A DNA stretch of 13,571 bases from RCIO01 sp964629765 (GCA_964629765.1 CAZVTK010000124.1:1-13571); one strand, 5' to 3'; counted from the stretch's first letter, positions 1 to 7,562 are shown. Numbers and translations: made by a program. The notes: generated by a model not told the origin, from the sequence alone.

Positions 1-603
1 GACCTTCTGCCGCTCGAATTTGATTAGGTTTACGTCGACGCGCTGGAGGCCGATCTCGTGGAGCTTCCCGACGACAAGAAGGCGCGCTTCGTCGCCGAGC
101 TGGGCCTGTCGGCCTACGATGCCTCCGTGCTCGTCTCGGAGAAGGCCATCGCCGACTATTTCGAGAAGGTGGCCGAGGGCCGCGACGGCAAGACGGCGGC
201 TAACTGGGTCATCAACGACCTCCTGGGCGCCTTGAACAGAACCGGCACGGACATTGAATCGACTCCGGTTTCGCCCGATCAGCTTGGCGCCGTCATCGAC
301 CTCATCAAGGAAGGCACGATCTCCGGCAAGATCGCCAAGGACCTGTTCGAGATCGTGCTGACCGAGGGCGGCGACCCGCGCAGGCTGGTCGAGGAGCGCG
401 GCCTGAAGCAGGTCACCGACACCGGCGCCATCGAGAAGGCGGTGGACGAGATCGTCGCCGCCAACCCCGACAAGGTCGAGCAGGCGCGGGCCAAGCCGAC
501 GCTCGCCGGCTGGTTCGTCGGGCAGGTGATGAAGGCGACCGGCGGCAAGGCCAATCCGCAGGCGGTCAACGACCTCGTGAAAAAGAAGCTGGGCATCGAG
601 TGA
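1..603 (+). CDS. gatB: Aspartyl/glutamyl-tRNA amidotransferase subunit B, C-terminal end (partial; in-frame amber codon near its start)
   Basis: GatB is the tRNA-binding subunit of GatCAB, which amidates Glu-tRNA(Gln) and Asp-tRNA(Asn) in the cytoplasm. The frame opens with DLLPLEFD, a typical GatB segment, and continues through LPDDKKARFVAELGL, SAYDASVLVSEKAIADYFE and the helical tail domain (WVINDLLGALN, GTISGKIAKDLFEIV) to GKANPQAVNDLVKKKLGIE, the normal GatB end. The gene begins upstream of the window. Codon 25-27 is TAG, where GatB normally has Gln (LEFDQAYVD). If this is real, translation stops there, and the rest could only be made from a restart such as GTG at 58 (181 aa). That restart would lack the catalytic core, so it is unlikely to be a working protein. 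The stop codon overlaps the next gene by one base, which suggests an operon. Identity as GatB is secure; whether the copy is functional is open. Confidence 0.9.
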
Positions 604-1115
604 TGTTCGTCCGCACGGCCGGCGTGCGCGACCTGAAGGCGGTGCGCGAGCTGCTGGTCGAGACCTGGCACGCCACCTATGACGGCATCTACGGCGCCGA
701 AAAGGTGACGCAGATCACCGACGAATGGCACTCGCTTGCCGCGCTGAAGGCGCGGCTGGAGCAGCCTCGCAGCGAGTTCGTGCTGGCCGACGACGGCAAT
801 TCCATCGCCGGCATGGCCTTCGCGACGCTCGCCGACGACGACCGGACCGTCATGCTGCGCCAGCTCTACGTGCGGCCGGCCATGCAGGGCAGGGGCATAG
901 GCGGCCTGCTGCTGGACGAGATCGAGGGCGCCTTTCCCGAGGCGGACAAGGTCAGGCTGGAAGTCGAGGAGAAGAACGACAGGGCCGTCGCGTTCTATGT
1001 CGGACAGGGATTCTCCGAGGTCGGCCGCACGGGCAATTGCGGCGGCGGCCCGCCGGGAATCCAGCCGGGAATCCCGGCGCTGGTCTTCGAGCGTCCCATC
1101 GTCTGGGCCGGGTGA
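603..1115 (+). CDS. GNAT-family N-acetyltransferase
   Basis: This is a 170-residue protein of the Gcn5-related acetyltransferase fold, which transfers an acetyl group from acetyl-CoA to an amine. The acetyl-CoA pyrophosphate-binding motif A is visible as QGRGIG at residues 95-100, preceded by the beta strand MLRQLYVRP. It is followed by the motif B region, LEVEEKNDRAVAFYVGQGFSEVGR, in which the FY-x-x-x-GF pattern is typical. The ATG at 603 overlaps the gatB stop codon by one base; a GTG at 600 is a possible alternative start. Translational coupling to gatB is therefore likely. The substrate cannot be read from the sequence, and the family is too diverse to guess between small molecules and protein N-termini. 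Confidence 0.88.
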   Translation: MFVRTAGVRDLKAVRELLVETWHATYDGIYGAEKVTQITDEWHSLAALKARLEQPRSEFVLADDGNSIAGMAFATLADDDRTVMLRQLYVRPAMQGRGIGGLLLDEIEGAFPEADKVRLEVEEKNDRAVAFYVGQGFSEVGRTGNCGGGPPGIQPGIPALVFERPIVWAG

Positions 1116-1151
1116 GGCGCGTCGTCGTCGCGCTTGCATTCGACAGGCCGC

Positions 1152-1168
1152 GCGGCCATAACGGCCGC
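1152..1168. repeat. Short inverted repeat before the NDUFA12-like gene
   Basis: A perfect 6-bp inverted repeat, GCGGCC/GGCCGC, with loop ATAAC lies in the 102-base gap between the GNAT gene and the NDUFA12-like gene. It could form a small hairpin in the transcript. No run of T follows, so it is not a convincing intrinsic terminator. Its function is unknown. Confidence 0.35.
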
Positions 1169-1217
1169 AGATTTCCGCACCGCCATCCCCGGCTCCCCGG
1201 GGCACCCGAGACACGCG

Positions 1218-1613
1218 ATGAAGACCTTCCTCCTGCAATTCTTCACCTGGTGGAACGGCCAGACGCTGGGCACGCGCTTCTTCACCTGGCGCAAGGGCAA
1301 GCGGGTCGGCGAGGACCAGTTCGGCAACGTCTATTACGAGGGCGGCACGCTGCCGGGCGGCGTCACCCGGCGCTGGGTGATCTACAAGGGCGAGGCCGAG
1401 GCGAGCAGCATTCCGCCCGGCTGGCACGGCTGGATGCACCACCGGACCGACACGCCGCCGTCGGCCGAGGACTACCGGCCGCGCGAGTGGCAGAAGCCGT
1501 ACCAGCCCAACCCGACCGGCACGCCCGACGCCTACCGGCCGAAGGGCTCCGTCCTGTCGCCGGGGCATCGACCGCGCGTGACGGGCGATTACGACGCCTG
1601 GACGCCGGGCTGA
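1218..1613 (+). CDS. NADH:ubiquinone oxidoreductase subunit NDUFA12 family protein (complex I accessory subunit)
   Basis: This 131-residue protein matches the NDUFA12 (B17.2) family, an accessory subunit of respiratory complex I in mitochondria and alphaproteobacteria. There it packs on the peripheral arm at the cytoplasmic face of the inner membrane. Family landmarks are VGEDQFGNVYYE (30-41), RRWVIY (51-56), PPGWHGWMHH (66-75) and the C-terminal Y-D-A-W-x-P (125-130). I chose ATG 1218 because the protein then begins MKTFLLQFFTWW, the usual family N-terminus and length; the frame stays open upstream to a TTG at 1134, but that extension looks non-coding. The gene is not near the nuo genes, which is usual for this family in rhizobia. 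A DUF2155 gene follows 93 bases downstream. Confidence 0.9.
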   Translation: MKTFLLQFFTWWNGQTLGTRFFTWRKGKRVGEDQFGNVYYEGGTLPGGVTRRWVIYKGEAEASSIPPGWHGWMHHRTDTPPSAEDYRPREWQKPYQPNPTGTPDAYRPKGSVLSPGHRPRVTGDYDAWTPG

Positions 1614-1706
1614 GCGCTGCCGGTTCCGATGTCGCCACAATTGCGGTCTAGCGCATGTCTGATCCAAGGGGCTGACTCCAAGGCCAACTGCCGGACCAGA
1701 GCGCGT

Positions 1707-2156
1707 ATGAACCGTAGCCTTCTCGCCTTGCTGACCGCCGCGCTGCTGGCGGCTTTCGCCTGCACCGGCCCGTGCCTCGCCCAGGCGGCGCAGCCCGGCG
1801 TCGACGGGGCGCGCATCGAGAACCCGGTCGCCGAATTCGCCGGCATCGACAAGATCACCGGCCGAATCATCACCTTCGACGTCTATATCGACGAGACGGT
1901 GCAGTTCGGGGCGTTGCAGGTGACGCCGCGCGTGTGCTTCTCCAGCCCCGACGACGGCGAGCCCAAGACCGACAGCTTCGTCGAGGTCGACGAGATCACG
2001 CTCGACCGCAAGATCAGGCGCATTTTCTCCGGCTGGATGTTTGCCGAGAGCCCCGGGCTGAACGCCGTCGAGCACGCCGTCTACGACGTGTGGCTGAAGA
2101 GCTGCAAGCAGTCGTCCGAGGTGCCGCCGCCCAAGGCCGCCCGCGCCGGCGGCTGA
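1707..2156 (+). CDS. DUF2155 domain-containing secreted protein
   Basis: This is a 149-residue protein of unknown function. Residues 1-27 form a Sec signal peptide: MNR, a hydrophobic stretch of Leu and Ala, then cleavage after AQA. The Cys at 19 lacks a good lipobox, so I expect signal peptidase I and a periplasmic protein. The DUF2155 domain spans about residues 38-133, from ENPVAEFAGIDKITGR through FSGWMFAESPGLNAVEHAVYDVWLKSC. Cys77 and Cys133 could form a disulfide. I chose ATG 1707 because the signal peptide starts there; an upstream TTG at 1629 would add an implausible N-terminus. DUF2155 proteins are widespread in alphaproteobacteria and often encoded close to the NDUFA12-like gene, as here, but no activity is established. 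Confidence 0.88.
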   Translation: MNRSLLALLTAALLAAFACTGPCLAQAAQPGVDGARIENPVAEFAGIDKITGRIITFDVYIDETVQFGALQVTPRVCFSSPDDGEPKTDSFVEVDEITLDRKIRRIFSGWMFAESPGLNAVEHAVYDVWLKSCKQSSEVPPPKAARAGG

Positions 2157-2161
2157 TTTTT
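2136..2161 (+). terminator. Putative intrinsic terminator overlapping the end of the DUF2155 gene
   Basis: The inverted repeat GCCGCC (2136-2141) / GGCGGC (2148-2153), with a 6-base loop, overlaps the last codons of the DUF2155 gene. It is followed, after the TGA bases, by five T residues (2157-2161). The three-base gap between stem and T-run makes it imperfect. It would separate the gatB-to-DUF2155 unit from the PRC-barrel gene. Confidence 0.4.
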
Positions 2162-2171
2162 CGCTCCCGCC

Positions 2172-2193
2172 AGGAGCCGGCAAGGAGCCGGCA
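2172..2193. repeat. 11-bp perfect tandem duplication
   Basis: AGGAGCCGGCA is repeated twice head to tail in the gap between the DUF2155 and PRC-barrel genes. It probably arose by replication slippage. It lies upstream of the putative stress promoter, and no function is evident. Confidence 0.6.
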
Positions 2194-2219
2194 GGCTTTT
2201 CATTGCGCTCTCTTTTCGC

Positions 2220-2244
2220 GGAACGCCCGGCGCGCGCATGCGTT
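2220..2244 (+). promoter_or_regulatory. Candidate EcfG (general stress response) promoter for the PRC-barrel gene
   Basis: The sequence reads GGAAC (2220-2224), 16 bases, then CGTT (2241-2244). This equals the alphaproteobacterial EcfG/RpoE2 consensus GGAAC-N16/17-CGTT. Transcription would begin near 2250, leaving about 30 bases before the ATG at 2279, with the ribosome-binding site AAGGAG at 2266-2271. Position and orientation fit the downstream gene exactly. The match is seen in the sequence; use by the sigma factor is inferred. Confidence 0.7.
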
Positions 2245-2278
2245 GCTTGAGCGGGCTTTGCAAGCAAGGAGAACGACA

Positions 2279-2644
2279 ATGACGACCCAATCCGGCCACA
2301 CCGAAGCGATTCAGGCGAGCCGCGTCATCGGCACCGAGGTCTATAACGGGCAGGGCGAGCGCATCGGCACGATCGAGGACATCATGCTTGACAAGCTGTC
2401 GAACGGCATCATGTTCGCCGTCGTCGGCTTCGGCGGCTTCCTCGGCATCGGCGAGAAATACCATGCGCTGCCCTGGTCGACGCTCGACTACGATTCGAGG
2501 CGCGGCGGCTATGTGGTGCCGTTCACGCGCGAGGAGCTCGAAGCCGCGCCGGCCCATACCATCGCCGAGCTGAGCGGCGACGACGGCAAGGCGGCGCGCC
2601 AGCGCGCCTACGACTATTACAAGGTGCCGCCCTACTGGATCTGA
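2279..2644 (+). CDS. PRC-barrel domain-containing protein
   Basis: This 121-residue protein has a PRC-barrel beta domain over about residues 12-85. It starts at ASRVIGTEVYNGQGERIGTI and includes the characteristic IEDIMLDKLSNGIMFAVVGFGG and the strand HALPWSTLDYD. PRC-barrel domains are named from photosynthetic reaction centre subunit H and also occur in RimM; in short single-domain proteins like this the role is unknown, and adaptor or metabolite-binding functions are proposed. The C-terminal tail ends YDYYKVPPYWI, a pattern typical of rhizobial homologues. ATG 2279 has a strong ribosome-binding site, AAGGAG, seven bases upstream. The likely EcfG promoter suggests induction in stationary phase and under stress. 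The stop codon lies four bases from that of the convergent thioesterase gene. Confidence 0.92.
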   Translation: MTTQSGHTEAIQASRVIGTEVYNGQGERIGTIEDIMLDKLSNGIMFAVVGFGGFLGIGEKYHALPWSTLDYDSRRGGYVVPFTREELEAAPAHTIAELSGDDGKAARQRAYDYYKVPPYWI

Positions 2645-2648
2645 TCCG

Positions 2649-3134
2649 TCAGCCGCGATCCGCCCGCCTGATCGCTATCGAACGCGACAGGCGCGGCGGC
2701 GCGGGCAGCAGCCGGTGCGAAGCGGCCATCGCCGCGATCCTGCCGGCGATATCGGCCGGGAAGGGCGCGACCTTCGGACCTGCCATGTTGATGTGCAGCG
2801 CCAGCGATTCGCCGGTGGCGGCCAGCCAGCCGTCCTCGTGGAACAGTTCCTGGTAGCAGTGGATGCGCTTCTCGTCATGGTCGACGAGCTGGAAGCTCGC
2901 GCGCACCCGGCTGCCGACCTTCAGCTCGCGCAGGTAGCAGATGTGGAATTCGCCCGTATAGGTGGTGTGGCGGCGGGTGCGCGCATAGTCCGGCCCCAGC
3001 CCGAGCGCGGCGAACGCCTCGTCGCCGGCGCGGTCGAACAGCACCGAATAATAGGCCATGTTGAGATGGCCGTTATAGTCGATCCACTCCGGCACGATCT
3101 CCAGCCAGCCGGACCAGAACGGTCCCTCGCTCAT
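2649..3134 (-). CDS. Thioesterase family protein (hotdog fold, 4-hydroxybenzoyl-CoA thioesterase-like)
   Basis: This 161-residue protein carries the hotdog-fold thioesterase signature WIDYNGHLNMAYY at residues 17-29. Asp19 is the likely catalytic acid and NGH-N/M follows it, as in the 4-hydroxybenzoyl-CoA thioesterase group. The central strands (HTTYTGEFHICYLREL, ASFQLVDHDEKRIHCYQEL) fit the rest of the domain. Such enzymes hydrolyse acyl-CoA thioesters in the cytoplasm; some close relatives act in carnitine breakdown as betainyl-CoA thioesterases. No carnitine genes are visible here, so the substrate is unassigned. It is divergent from the FAD oxidase gene with 91 bases between the starts, so the two may share a regulatory region. 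Its 3' end nearly touches the PRC-barrel gene. Confidence 0.85.
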   Translation of the reverse strand: MSEGPFWSGWLEIVPEWIDYNGHLNMAYYSVLFDRAGDEAFAALGLGPDYARTRRHTTYTGEFHICYLRELKVGSRVRASFQLVDHDEKRIHCYQELFHEDGWLAATGESLALHINMAGPKVAPFPADIAGRIAAMAASHRLLPAPPRLSRSIAIRRADRG

Positions 3135-3178
3135 GAATTTCCTCCCGGCGGGTGCGGCCCGTGCGGCATGTTCGCGTT

Positions 3179-3207
3179 TTGACGCGGCGCGGACAAGCGA
3201 TTACCAC
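3179..3207 (+). promoter_or_regulatory. Weak candidate promoter for the FAD oxidase gene
   Basis: TTGACG (3179-3184), five of six matches to the -35 consensus, is followed after 17 bases by TACCAC (3202-3207), a poor -10 match. It lies in the divergent gap before the FAD oxidase start. Only the -35 element is convincing. Confidence 0.28.
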
Positions 3208-3225
3208 AGGCGCGGGGAGAAACGC

Positions 3226-4635
3226 ATGGCCATTTCCGACATCGCAGCGGTCGAACGCAACGACGCCGGCATCGCTGCGGTCGTCGGCATATTGCGCCAG
3301 CGCTTCGGCGAGCGCTTCCTCACCGGCCGCGACGTGCGCGACCAGCACGCCCACACCACGACCTACATTCCCCGGCAGGCGCCGGACGGCGTGCTCTATG
3401 CCACTGCGGCGGAGGACGTGCAGGAGGCCGTGCGCATCTGCGCCGACCACCGCGTGCCGGTGATCGCCTTCGGCACCGGCTCCTCGCTGGAAGGCCATGT
3501 GAACGCGCCCGGCGGCGGCATCAGCATCGACCTGTCGCGCATGGACCGCGTGCTGGCGGTCAACGCCGAGGATCTCGACGTGACGGTGGAGCCGGGCATC
3601 ACGCGCGAGGCGCTGAACACGCATCTGCGCGACACCGGCCTGTTCTTCCCCATCGATCCCGGCGCCAATGCCAGCCTGGGCGGCATGGCGGCCACCCGCG
3701 CCTCGGGCACCAACGCCGTGCGCTACGGCACGATGAAGGACAATGTGCTGTCGCTCCGGGCGGTGATGGCCGACGGCCGGCTGATCCGCACCGCGACGCG
3801 GGCGCGCAAGAGCTCGGCCGGCTACGACCTGACGCGCCTGCTGGTGGGGTCGGAGGGCACGCTCGGCATCATCACCGAGCTGACGCTGAAGCTCCACGGC
3901 ATCCCGCAGGCCATGTCCGGCGGGGTGTGCCCGTTCGCTTCGGTCGACGGCGCCTGCCGGGCGGTCATCGCCACCATCCAGATGGGCGTGCCGGTGGCGC
4001 GCATCGAGTTCATCAACACGCTCGGCATGCGCGCGCTCAACGCCTATTCCGGCCTCGCCTATCCCGAGGGGCCGTGCCTCTTCGTCGAATTCCACGGCAC
4101 CGATGCCGGCGTGAAGGAGCAGGCCGAGACGTTCGGCGAGATCGCCGCCGAATATGGCGGCGGCCCCTTCCTGTGGACGACGGTAGCGGAGGAGCGCAGC
4201 AGGCTGTGGAAGGCGCGGCACGACGCCTACTGGGCGGGGATCGCGCTCAAGCCCGGCAGCACGGCGCTGTCGACCGACGTGTGCGTGCCGATCTCGCGGC
4301 TGGCCGACTGCATTGCTGAGACCGAGGCGGACATCGCCGAGAACGGGCTCGTCGCGCCCATCGTCGGCCATGTCGGCGACGGCAATTTCCATGTTCTGGT
4401 GCTGATGGAGCCCGGCAACGCCGCCGATATCGCCCGCACCGAGGCGTTCGTGTCGCGGCTCAATTTGCGCGCCATCGCCATGGACGGCACCTGCACCGGC
4501 GAGCACGGCATCGGGCAGGGCAAGGCCGCCTATCTGCGGCGCGAGCTGGGCGAGGCGACGGACATCATGGTGGCGGTCAAGCGCGCGCTCGATCCACTGA
4601 ACATCTTCAACCCCGGCAAGATCCTCCGCGCCTGA
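3226..4635 (+). CDS. FAD-binding oxidoreductase, D-lactate dehydrogenase (cytochrome) / GlcD type
   Basis: This 469-residue flavoenzyme is of the PCMH (VAO) type with the D-lactate dehydrogenase/glycolate oxidase C-terminal domain. The FAD-binding half covers about residues 50-230: PVIAFGTGSSLEGH (78-91), PGANASLGGMAATRASGTNAV (145-165) and GYDLTRLLVGSEGTLGIITE (199-218). The substrate domain contains GHVGDGNFH (381-389) and CTGEHGIGQGK (423-433), whose His and Glu residues bind metal and substrate in this family. It ends with DPLNIFNPGKIL. These features fit oxidation of D-lactate or another D-2-hydroxy acid, passing electrons to a cytochrome or quinone. ATG 3226 has GGGGAGA just upstream and gives the usual length; the frame is open from 3133 but that extension overlaps the thioesterase start. 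The exact substrate cannot be fixed from sequence. Confidence 0.9.
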   Translation: MAISDIAAVERNDAGIAAVVGILRQRFGERFLTGRDVRDQHAHTTTYIPRQAPDGVLYATAAEDVQEAVRICADHRVPVIAFGTGSSLEGHVNAPGGGISIDLSRMDRVLAVNAEDLDVTVEPGITREALNTHLRDTGLFFPIDPGANASLGGMAATRASGTNAVRYGTMKDNVLSLRAVMADGRLIRTATRARKSSAGYDLTRLLVGSEGTLGIITELTLKLHGIPQAMSGGVCPFASVDGACRAVIATIQMGVPVARIEFINTLGMRALNAYSGLAYPEGPCLFVEFHGTDAGVKEQAETFGEIAAEYGGGPFLWTTVAEERSRLWKARHDAYWAGIALKPGSTALSTDVCVPISRLADCIAETEADIAENGLVAPIVGHVGDGNFHVLVLMEPGNAADIARTEAFVSRLNLRAIAMDGTCTGEHGIGQGKAAYLRRELGEATDIMVAVKRALDPLNIFNPGKILRA

Positions 4636-4756
4636 CGGGCGGCGGCGCCTGCCGGAAAATTCAATCGGTTCACCTTGTTGGCGACCCTTGCCCGGCCGGG
4701 ACGGGTTTGCCAGAAGGACCCCAGAACGACCAACGTCCAATTTCCGGGAGCCTCTG

Positions 4757-5731
4757 ATGGCCGCTGCGCAGTCCGGTCTCGACCGCATTCTCACGCTGGA
4801 GCTCGTCCGCGTCGCCGAAGCCGCAGCGGTGGCCGCCGCGCGGCTGCGCGGCCGCGGCGACGAGAAGGACGCCGACCAGGCGGCGGTCGACGCCATGCGC
4901 ACCGAATTGAACCGCCTGCCGATCCGCGGCACGGTGGTGATCGGCGAGGGCGAGCGCGACGAGGCGCCCATGCTCTATATCGGCGAGAAGGTCGGCACCG
5001 GCGAGGGGCCGGAGATCGACATCGCGCTCGATCCGCTGGAAGGCACCACGATCTGCGCCAAGAACCTGCCCAACTCGCTGGCCGTCATCGCCATCGCCGA
5101 GAAGGGCAACCTGCTCTATGCGCCCGACGTCTACATGGACAAGATCGCCATCGGCCCCGGCTATCCCGAGGGCTTGATCGACATCGACGCCTCGCCGGCC
5201 GACAATCTGAACGCGCTGGCCAAGGCCAAGGGCGTCAAGGTCGGCGAGCTGACCGCCTGCATCATGGACCGGCCGCGCCATGCCCGCCTCATCGAGGCGG
5301 TGCGCGCGACGGGCGCCGCCATCCGCCTGATCGGCGACGGCGACGTGGCGGGCGTCATCCACACCACCGCGCCCGAGGATACCGGCATCGACATCTATAT
5401 CGGCTCGGGCGGCGCGCCCGAGGGCGTGCTGGCCGCGGCGGCGCTGCGCTGCATCGGCGGCCAGATGCAGGGCCGGCTCCAGCTCAATTCCGAGGAGAAG
5501 ATCGCCCGTGCCGCCAAGATGGGCATCGCCGATCCGAACAAGGTCTACCGCATGGAGGAGATGGCGCGCGGCGACGTGCTGTTCGCCGCCACCGGCGTCA
5601 CCGACGGCAACATGCTGTCGGGGGTGAAGTTTGGCCGCGATTCGATCCAGACCCACACCATCGTCATGCGCTCGTCCTCGCGCACCGTGCGCGAGATCAA
5701 GGCGCGGCACCAGGATCTCGCCAAGTTCTGA
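4757..5731 (+). CDS. glpX: Class II fructose-1,6-bisphosphatase (GlpX type)
   Basis: GlpX hydrolyses fructose 1,6-bisphosphate to fructose 6-phosphate in gluconeogenesis, using a divalent metal. At 324 residues it has the expected length. Diagnostic motifs are VIGEGERDEAPMLYIGEKVG (61-80) and DPLEGTT (92-98), the metal-binding motif shared with the lithium-sensitive phosphatase superfamily. GGAPEGVLAAAALRCIGGQMQGRL follows, as in other class II enzymes. ATG 4757 gives the normal start MAAAQSGLDR and has GGGAG nearby. The recJ gene follows after about 39 bases, so they may be cotranscribed. From memory, a homoserine dehydrogenase gene often precedes glpX-recJ in related genomes; here a FAD oxidase does instead. 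The 121-base gap upstream shows no clear promoter. Confidence 0.95.
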   Translation: MAAAQSGLDRILTLELVRVAEAAAVAAARLRGRGDEKDADQAAVDAMRTELNRLPIRGTVVIGEGERDEAPMLYIGEKVGTGEGPEIDIALDPLEGTTICAKNLPNSLAVIAIAEKGNLLYAPDVYMDKIAIGPGYPEGLIDIDASPADNLNALAKAKGVKVGELTACIMDRPRHARLIEAVRATGAAIRLIGDGDVAGVIHTTAPEDTGIDIYIGSGGAPEGVLAAAALRCIGGQMQGRLQLNSEEKIARAAKMGIADPNKVYRMEEMARGDVLFAATGVTDGNMLSGVKFGRDSIQTHTIVMRSSSRTVREIKARHQDLAKF

Positions 5732-5770
5732 TTGCTGGCGCAATCCGCCCGTCATCCGTATATGCGGCGG

Positions 5771-7558
5771 ATGACAGGCGACCGGCGTTATTTCCTTGAC
5801 GTGCGAAAATCGGCGACAGGCGTCGCCTGGGAGCACCGGCTGTCGGCGCGGCAGGAGAATTTCGCCCTCGCCATCGCCCAGCAGACAGGCATTCCCGAGA
5901 TCACCGCGCGGGTGCTGGCCGGCCGCGACGTGCTGCCGCAGGACGCCGAACGCTTCCTCGACCCGACCATCCGCGACCTCTTGCCCGACCCCGCCCGGCT
6001 GACCGACATGGACGCGGCGGCGGCGCGGCTGGCCGATGCCATAGCGCGGCGCGAGAAGGTCGCCATCTTCGGCGACTACGATGTCGACGGCGCCGCGTCC
6101 TCGGCCATGCTGAAACGTTTCCTCGCACATTTCGGCATCGACGCGGAAATCTACATTCCCGACCGTATCTTCGAGGGTTACGGACCCAACCCCGACGCCA
6201 TGCGCGAGCTGGCGCGGCGCGGCGCGAGCCTGATCGTCACCGTCGATTGCGGCACCAACAGCGGCCCGGCGATCGAGGCCGCCAATGCGGCGGGCGCTGA
6301 GGTGGTGGTGCTCGACCACCATCAGGTCGGCGGGCCGCTGCCGCCGGCGCTGGCCGTGGTGAACCCCAACCGCGAGGACGACCTGTCGGGGCAGGGGCAT
6401 CTGTGCGCGGCCGGCGTGGTGTTCCTGGCGCTGGTGCGCACTGCCGGCCTGCTGCGCGCGCGCGGTCTTGCGGCGCAGGCGCCCGATCTGCTCGGCTTCC
6501 TCGACCTTGCCGCGCTGGCCACGGTCTGCGACGTGGTTCCGCTCACCGGCGTCAACCGCGCCTTCGTCGCCAAGGGCCTGATCGCCATGCGCCGCCGCGA
6601 GAATGCCGGCATCGCGGCGCTGGCCGAGGTGAGCCGCATCGGCGAGCCGGTCGGCACGTTCCACCTCTCCTTCCTGCTCGGGCCGCGCATCAATGCCGGC
6701 GGGCGGATCGGCGACGCCGCGCTGGGCGCGCGGCTGCTCGCCACCGACGATCCGGCCGAGGCGCGGCGCATTGCCGAGCAGCTTCATCGCCTCAACGAGG
6801 AGCGGCAGGCGATGGAAACCGAAATGCTGGCCGCCGCCCGCGCCGAGGCCGACGCCGAGCTGGCGGCCGGCGACGGGCCGGCGGTCCTTGTGACCGCCGA
6901 CGACGGGTGGCATCCGGGCATCGTCGGGCTGATCGCCGCGCGGCTGAAGGAGCATGCGCGCCGGCCCGCCTTCGCCATCGCCTTCGGGGCCAACGGCGTC
7001 GGCACCGGCTCGGGCCGCTCGATCCCCGGTTTCGACCTCGGCCGGCTGGTGCGCGACGCCTTCGCCGAAGGGCTGCTGGTCAAGGGCGGCGGCCACGCCA
7101 TGGCGGCCGGCATCTCGGTGCGCCGCGAAAACCTCGGCGCCTTGCGCGCATTCTTCGAGGCGCGGGCCGGCGAGGCGGTGATGTCCTTGCGCGAGGCCGA
7201 GGCATTGCGCATCGACGCCGCCGTCTCGGCGGAAGGCGCGACGCTGGCGCTGTGCGACACGCTGGAGAAGGCCGGGCCCTACGGGGCGGGCCACGCGGCG
7301 CCGGTCTTCGCGCTGCCGCGCCACCGCATCGCCGATGCGCGCGAGGTCGGCAACGGCCATGTGCGGCTCGACCTGCGCTCGCTCGGCGGCGCGCGGCTTT
7401 CGGGAATAGCGTTTCGCGCCGCGGAATCGGATCTGGGGCGGTTTCTGTTCGCCCGGCGCGGCGCGGGCGTGCATCTGGCCGGCACGCTCGGCATCAACCA
7501 CTGGAACGGCAGCCAGAGCGTGCAGATGCGGGTGACGGACGCGGCAGCGGCCGACTGA
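5771..7558 (+). CDS. recJ: Single-stranded-DNA-specific 5'-3' exonuclease RecJ
   Basis: RecJ degrades single-stranded DNA 5' to 3' in recombination and mismatch or base excision repair. The 595-residue protein has all DHH-family motifs: GDYDVDG (101-107), VDCGT (158-162), LDHHQ (181-185) and ATVCDVVPL (250-258). The DHHA1 domain follows with GWHPGIVG (379-386) and GGGHAMAAG (439-447), then the C-terminal OB-type region. Intact acidic and His residues argue for an active metal-dependent nuclease. I preferred ATG 5771, which gives MTGDRRYFLDV and resembles other alphaproteobacterial RecJ; ATG 5762 is equally in frame, and neither has a strong ribosome-binding site. It follows glpX closely and converges with the patatin gene, with four bases between stop codons. 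Confidence 0.95.
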   Translation: MTGDRRYFLDVRKSATGVAWEHRLSARQENFALAIAQQTGIPEITARVLAGRDVLPQDAERFLDPTIRDLLPDPARLTDMDAAAARLADAIARREKVAIFGDYDVDGAASSAMLKRFLAHFGIDAEIYIPDRIFEGYGPNPDAMRELARRGASLIVTVDCGTNSGPAIEAANAAGAEVVVLDHHQVGGPLPPALAVVNPNREDDLSGQGHLCAAGVVFLALVRTAGLLRARGLAAQAPDLLGFLDLAALATVCDVVPLTGVNRAFVAKGLIAMRRRENAGIAALAEVSRIGEPVGTFHLSFLLGPRINAGGRIGDAALGARLLATDDPAEARRIAEQLHRLNEERQAMETEMLAAARAEADAELAAGDGPAVLVTADDGWHPGIVGLIAARLKEHARRPAFAIAFGANGVGTGSGRSIPGFDLGRLVRDAFAEGLLVKGGGHAMAAGISVRRENLGALRAFFEARAGEAVMSLREAEALRIDAAVSAEGATLALCDTLEKAGPYGAGHAAPVFALPRHRIADAREVGNGHVRLDLRSLGGARLSGIAFRAAESDLGRFLFARRGAGVHLAGTLGINHWNGSQSVQMRVTDAAAAD

Positions 7559-7562
7559 CGGA

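Noticed and set aside
2243..2267. Perfect 7-bp inverted repeat TTGCTTG/CAAGCAA next to the PRC-barrel ribosome-binding site
   Set aside because: It could be a translational control hairpin, but its left arm overlaps the -10 box of the putative EcfG promoter and would not be in the transcript starting near 2250.
279..2279. Long open frame of 666 codons on the minus strand
   Set aside because: It runs antisense through gatB, the GNAT gene, the NDUFA12-like gene and the DUF2155 gene. Its translation is Arg/Ala/Gly-rich low-complexity sequence, the usual result of GC-rich codon bias.
4670..7501. Open frame of 943 codons on the minus strand antisense to glpX and recJ
   Set aside because: Composition is dominated by Ala, Gly, Arg, Asp and His with no recognisable motif, while the opposite strand encodes two certain enzymes. 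Long antisense frames are expected at this GC content.
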